Under the pieces are notes generated by a model. That model had not been told where the DNA came from. It saw only the letters and a list, made by a program, of their open reading frames with translations, and ran no database searches. DNA of 26,826 nucleotides from Akkermansiaceae bacterium UBA1506 (lineage in GTDB: Bacteria > Verrucomicrobiota > Verrucomicrobiia > Verrucomicrobiales > DEV007), in contig DCQY01000111.1 in the NCBI GenBank assembly GCA_002323995.1, positions 1 through 26,826 of the forward strand, written 5' to 3'. Position numbers and translations under genes: made by a program. Positions 23,455 through 26,826 of the stretch are shown piece by piece (position 1 is the first letter of the stretch; every line of letters begins with the position of its first letter).

Positions 23455-24543
23455 TTAAGCTAGGAATGTTGCCCTTCGTTTTCTAACGTCGCGCGCAAGT
23501 TGTTTCAGCATCTCCACGGTAGTATCCCATCCCACGCAGGAATCTGTGACGCTCACCCCATACTCGAGTGAATCGAGATCTGAACTGATCTTCTGGGAAC
23601 CTTCACAAAGATGGCTTTCAATCATAACGGCACGAATGGAATTATCACCGCTGGAAATTTGCTTTCCGATCTCAGCGCAAACTGAGGGCTGATTACGAAA
23701 GTCTTTGCCGCTGTTTGCATGGCTGCAGTCCAGCATAAGCGCCGGATAAATACCCCTCTCTTCAAGTGCGCTGCGAACTTCTGACACCGTTTCGGGACCG
23801 TAATTGGGCCCCGTCTTTCCGCCGCGTAGGATAAGATGACAGGTATCGTTTCCCTTGGTGGCAACGATGGCACTGTCGCCGGACCTGGTGAGCGAAAGGA
23901 AGTGATGGGGGTGACTTGCTGACTTTATCGCATCAATGGCAATCTGGTAGTTGCCACCCGTGCCGTTTTTGAAACCTACCGGCATACTGAGTCCGGAGGC
24001 TAACTCGCGATGGAGTTGGCATTCCGTCGTGCGAGCGCCGATGGCGCCCCAGCTAATTAAATCGGCATAAAACTGGGGGCTGATTGTATCGAGAAATTCA
24101 GTGCCCGCCGCCAATCCTTTTTCGGCGATGTCTCGGAGAAGTTCACGGGCAATGGCCAAGCCTTCGTTGATGTTAAAGGATTCGTCGAGGCAGGGATCGT
24201 TGATGAGGCCCTTCCACCCCACGGTTGTTCGGGGTTTTTCGAAGTATACCCGCATGATGACGAGAACGTCCTCTATGAGTTCCTTTTTGATCGAAGCGAG
24301 GAGATCTGCGTATTCCAGCGCTGCCTTAGTATCGTGGATGGAGCAGGGACCAACAACTGCAACGATTCGATCATCCTTTCCGGAGAAGATGTCGGCAATC
24401 TCCTGACGAGCATCAGTCACTACCTGAGCTGCCTCTTCCGAGACCGGCAATTTTTCCATGAGAACGTCTGGAGCAATAAGCTGGTGAAAGCTATCGATTC
24501 GAATATCGTCGAGAGGGAGGGGCATAGGGCGGGGAATAAGCAT
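23455..24543 (-). CDS. 3-deoxy-7-phosphoheptulonate (DAHP) synthase, class I alpha type
   Basis: This 362-residue enzyme condenses phosphoenolpyruvate and erythrose 4-phosphate, the first step of the shikimate pathway. The family marks are G-P-C-S-I-H-D, R-T-T-E, K-N-G-T, and the metal-binding D-C-S-H and E-S-H blocks. The N-terminal segment (I-D-S-F-H-Q-L, then about 25 residues) resembles the regulatory extension of AroF/AroG/AroH; which amino acid inhibits it is not readable. The start at 24543 is followed by a second Met at residue 7. The Shine-Dalgarno arm lies inside a hairpin 6-18 bases before the ATG (24550-24562). A 6-bp inverted repeat with a three-base loop spans the stop codon (23448-23462). 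Divergent from the LOG gene with 100 bases between. Confidence 0.95.
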   Translation of the reverse strand: MLIPRPMPLPLDDIRIDSFHQLIAPDVLMEKLPVSEEAAQVVTDARQEIADIFSGKDDRIVAVVGPCSIHDTKAALEYADLLASIKKELIEDVLVIMRVYFEKPRTTVGWKGLINDPCLDESFNINEGLAIARELLRDIAEKGLAAGTEFLDTISPQFYADLISWGAIGARTTECQLHRELASGLSMPVGFKNGTGGNYQIAIDAIKSASHPHHFLSLTRSGDSAIVATKGNDTCHLILRGGKTGPNYGPETVSEVRSALEERGIYPALMLDCSHANSGKDFRNQPSVCAEIGKQISSGDNSIRAVMIESHLCEGSQKISSDLDSLEYGVSVTDSCVGWDTTVEMLKQLARDVRKRRATFLA

Positions 24544-24549
24544 CCTAAA

Positions 24550-24562
24550 TTCCCTGCGGGAA
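24550..24562 (-). promoter_or_regulatory. Hairpin at the DAHP synthase ribosome-binding region
   Basis: TTCCC and GGGAA, separated by three bases, form a perfect 5-bp stem whose 3' arm ends six bases before the start codon on the minus strand. The GGGAA arm is the only purine-rich stretch in the ribosome-binding window, so folding could hide it. It could equally be a DNA operator. Confidence 0.35.
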
Positions 24563-24643
24563 AGGAAAAAATCGGCTTTTTGCGTGTGATTGAGGGCATT
24601 CCTGATTGAGCCCGCGTCCCGCTTCCGTTAGTTTTTCTATGAG

Positions 24644-25738
24644 ATGAGTGGAAGAAGATACCTGCGAAAAAATCCCCGCGACTTTACTGGAGGCGGTATT
24701 TTCGGGTTACCAAGGAAATATCGGTCAACCGGAGATCCTGAAATTGATGAGCGGATTAAGTCACTTGTCGATGACTGGCACTGTGGAGCGAACAACGAAC
24801 TGGTTCAGGAAATGATCGTGACCGCTTTGAAACTGGCAAAAGACGCCCCTCCTGAGGGAGATATGAAACTTTTCAATCGTGCCCTTAAAGAAATGCGCAA
24901 GGCGAGTCAGGTTTTTTCTCCTTACGTTGAAGAACGCAAGATCTCAATTTTCGGTAGCGCCCGAACGAAGCCCGATGAGCCGGAATATGAGGTTGCTGTT
25001 GAATTCGGGAGGCGTATGCGTGAGGCCGGCTTCATGGGTATCACTGGTGCCGGTCATGGAATCATGGGAGCGGCCCAGAAGGGTTCTGGTCGGGACAACA
25101 GCTTCGGACTGAACATCAACCTGCCCTTTGAGCAGAGCGCCAACGAAACGATCGATGGCGATGAGAAGCTCATAAACTTCAATTACTTCTTCACTAGAAA
25201 ACTTGCTTTTGTCAAAGAAAGCGATGCGCTAGCAGCTTTACCCGGAGGCTTTGGCACGATGGATGAGTTGTTTGAGGCCCTCACTCTCATCCAAACGGGC
25301 AAAGCACAGATTGTGCCTATCGTATTGTTGGATAAAGAAGGCGGAACCTACTGGAAAACCTGGTTTCAGTTTGTTCAGGATCATCTTTTTCGACTAGGGC
25401 TTATTTCAGATGACGATTTCAGCTTATTTAAAATGACGACGGATATGGACGAGGCGGTCGACGAAATCGCACGATTCTATCGCAATTATCACAGCTACCG
25501 CTATGTGGGAGAGCGCCTCGTGATGCGCCTTAATCATCCCGTGACCTCTGAAATGCTGATTCGTCTCAACAACGAGTTCAGCGATTTGCTCGAGGAAGGG
25601 AAGTTCGACGCCTGTGAATCACTTCCAGCTGAATCAGACGAAGTTCACCTCAAGGATATGCCGCGCCTGATTTGCCATAAGAAACGAGGAATCGCCGGGC
25701 GATTCCGGCAATTGATCGATGTGGTTAACGAATACTGA
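24644..25738 (+). CDS. LOG-family Rossmann-fold protein (cytokinin nucleoside-monophosphate phosphoribohydrolase-like)
   Basis: This is a 364-residue member of the LOG/lysine-decarboxylase-like family, whose characterised members cleave nucleoside 5'-monophosphates to free base and ribose 5-phosphate. The core lies at about 98-280: I-S-I-F-G-S-A-R, T-G-A-G-H-G-I-M-G-A, and the signature P-G-G-F-G-T-M-D-E (200-208). The usual family length is 180-250; this protein carries about 95 extra residues in front and about 85 behind, as in a long bacterial subgroup. The short N-terminal basic segment (R-R-Y-L-R-K-N-P-R) is not a signal peptide. Its stop overlaps the RNase HII start by one base (TGATG), so the two are translationally coupled. 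The actual substrate is unknown. Confidence 0.88.
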   Translation: MSGRRYLRKNPRDFTGGGIFGLPRKYRSTGDPEIDERIKSLVDDWHCGANNELVQEMIVTALKLAKDAPPEGDMKLFNRALKEMRKASQVFSPYVEERKISIFGSARTKPDEPEYEVAVEFGRRMREAGFMGITGAGHGIMGAAQKGSGRDNSFGLNINLPFEQSANETIDGDEKLINFNYFFTRKLAFVKESDALAALPGGFGTMDELFEALTLIQTGKAQIVPIVLLDKEGGTYWKTWFQFVQDHLFRLGLISDDDFSLFKMTTDMDEAVDEIARFYRNYHSYRYVGERLVMRLNHPVTSEMLIRLNNEFSDLLEEGKFDACESLPAESDEVHLKDMPRLICHKKRGIAGRFRQLIDVVNEY

Positions 25739-26355
25739 TGCCTGACCTTTCCCATGAAGCGAACCTCAGGAGAGAGGGGTTCCAAAGGATCGCAGGCATC
25801 GACGAAGCGGGACGTGGTCCCCTGGCAGGTCCGGTTTCAGTCGCTGCTGTAGTTCTTCCCGAAGGTTATAAAAATAGTGTATTAAATGACTCTAAAGTGT
25901 TGAGCGAGAAGATTAGACAAAAGATTTATAATGAGATTATCGAAGATGAACGAATTGATTGGGCTTCAGTAATTGTTGAGGCGAGCGAGATTGATCGAAT
26001 CAACATTCTTAAGGCTACTTGGCTGGGAATGCGATTGGCTTTTCTGAAGCTGGACCCCTCCGCCGAGATCGCTTTGATCGATGGTAAGCCGATCCAAGGG
26101 TTTCCCGCGGATCACCGCGCTCTCGTTAAAGGTGATTCACTGAGCCTCTCTATTGCGGCTGCCAGCGTTATTGCCAAAGTCGAGCGCGATCAGCTCATGC
26201 GAGAATATGCTGAGATATATCCGGAATATGGCTTCGAAAGACACAAAGGCTATGGCACTAAAGCCCACCTTGAAGCCCTCAAGAGATATGGTCCATGCCC
26301 GATACACCGTCGGAGTTTCGCTCCAGTTGCACAAGAGGAATTCGATTTGTCGTGA
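25738..26355 (+). CDS. rnhB: Ribonuclease HII
   Basis: This 205-residue enzyme cuts the RNA strand of RNA-DNA hybrids and starts removal of single ribonucleotides from DNA. The catalytic acids are all visible by comparison with E. coli RnhB: D22-E23 (I-D-E-A-G-R-G), D115 (L-I-D-G) and D133 (K-G-D-S), with the following I-A-A-A-S-V-I-A-K-V block. A small deviation is Lys after L-I-D-G, where Asn is usual. Length is normal. The start (25738) lies in the TGA of the LOG gene and the stop (26353-26355) overlaps the YraN start, so expression of the three genes is linked. Confidence 0.97.
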   Translation: MPDLSHEANLRREGFQRIAGIDEAGRGPLAGPVSVAAVVLPEGYKNSVLNDSKVLSEKIRQKIYNEIIEDERIDWASVIVEASEIDRINILKATWLGMRLAFLKLDPSAEIALIDGKPIQGFPADHRALVKGDSLSLSIAAASVIAKVERDQLMREYAEIYPEYGFERHKGYGTKAHLEALKRYGPCPIHRRSFAPVAQEEFDLS

Positions 26356-26826
26356 TGTGGTTCCTTTGGCTCTGGTATCGATATGTTGACCGCGAGTGTG
26401 AGCGAGTGGTTAGGTTACCGGATCGGAGCGTAGTGAGCGATAGTGATTGGAATCGCTGGGTCGGTGACACGGGTGAGCGACTTGCTGTCAAGGCCGTCTC
26501 CGGTCGCGGTGGTAAGCCTCTCTATCGCAATTTCAAGCCGAGGCGTGGCGGTGAAGTTGATTTGGTCTATCGAGATGGAGAAATTCTCGCGTTCGCTGAA
26601 GTGAAGACGAGAACTAGTGAACAGTTTGGTCAGCCTGCTCAGGCTGTTAACCAAGAAAAAAAAGCCCTCATCATTCGAGGGGCCAACGCTTGGTTGAAAG
26701 CCCTCGGGAGGCCCGAAGTGATTTTTAGGTTTGATATTATCGAGGTTATCCTACAAGACGGTCAGCGGCCCGAAATCCGAGTGATCGAAGCTGCTTTCAC
26801 CACGCCGCAATCAGGAATTGGGATGT
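26355..26826 (+). CDS. yraN: YraN/UPF0102 endonuclease-fold protein (partial, cut by window end)
   Basis: At least 157 codons are open up to the window edge with no stop, so the 3' end is missing. The family pattern is clear: G-D-T-G-E-R-L-A (38-44), R-N-F (58-60), G-G-E-V-D-L-V (65-71) and F-A-E-V-K-T-R (80-86), which matches the restriction-endonuclease-like core G-E-x-D-L and E-V-K. YraN proteins have no settled function; nuclease activity is inferred from the fold, and neighbours such as rnhB are common. The ATG shares its A with the TGA of rnhB (TGATG). This start adds about 33 residues (M-W-F-L-W-L-W-Y) before the usual N-terminus; a GTG at 26433 would give a more normal length. Confidence 0.85.
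   Translation, partial: MWFLWLWYRYVDRECERVVRLPDRSVVSDSDWNRWVGDTGERLAVKAVSGRGGKPLYRNFKPRRGGEVDLVYRDGEILAFAEVKTRTSEQFGQPAQAVNQEKKALIIRGANAWLKALGRPEVIFRFDIIEVILQDGQRPEIRVIEAAFTTPQSGIGM

Noticed and set aside
1..26826. CRISPR array, tRNA, rRNA, insertion sequence or prophage
   Set aside because: I found no regularly spaced repeats, no tRNA or rRNA-like stretch, and no transposase or phage protein.

Overview
The window reads as a chromosomal segment from a free-living bacterium of the PVC group, most likely a marine member of the Verrucomicrobiota. The taxonomic guess is an inference and rests on content: four formylglycine-type sulfatases in 17 kb, exported esterases next to them, a cytochrome c fused to a copper type II monooxygenase-like domain and EF-hands, a kelch protein and mixed housekeeping genes at moderate GC. 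No rRNA, tRNA, CRISPR, insertion sequence or phage gene was seen. Many starts have no visible Shine-Dalgarno sequence.

Left part (1-8750): an exported sulfatase, a nitroreductase and a cold-shock-domain protein on the plus strand. After a hairpin-rich gap comes a minus-strand esterase plus sulfatase/HEAT pair. Divergent from that pair is a third sulfatase, followed by a secreted six-blade kelch protein. This looks like a desulfation and deacylation locus for sulfated, esterified glycans, although no glycoside hydrolase or sulfatase-maturating enzyme is present in the window.

Middle (8750-18260): a UvrD/PcrA-type helicase and a PIN-PhoH ATPase (both minus), a 560-base gap with possible RNA structure, then a translationally coupled minus-strand pair. 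This pair encodes cytochrome c/PHM-like monooxygenase/EF-hand and a one-domain redoxin-like protein. A fourth sulfatase follows, separated by only 39 bases from a divergent SGNH hydrolase.

Right part (18260-26826): a tight minus-strand cluster of DUF2214 membrane protein, alpha/beta hydrolase, ADP-ribosylglycohydrolase-like protein and histone-deacetylase-like amidohydrolase. A small exported cytochrome c faces a divergent HemF-like coproporphyrinogen oxidase, preceded on the same strand by a class I DAHP synthase. The last block is a plus-strand operon of LOG-family protein, RNase HII and a YraN nuclease-fold protein cut by the window end, joined by one-base TGATG overlaps.

The best candidates for something not well described are the PHM-like/redoxin pair in split and reordered form, and the HDAC-like/ADP-ribosylhydrolase-like/alpha-beta-hydrolase/DUF2214 cluster, in which the ADP-ribosylhydrolase-like protein has altered metal motifs.
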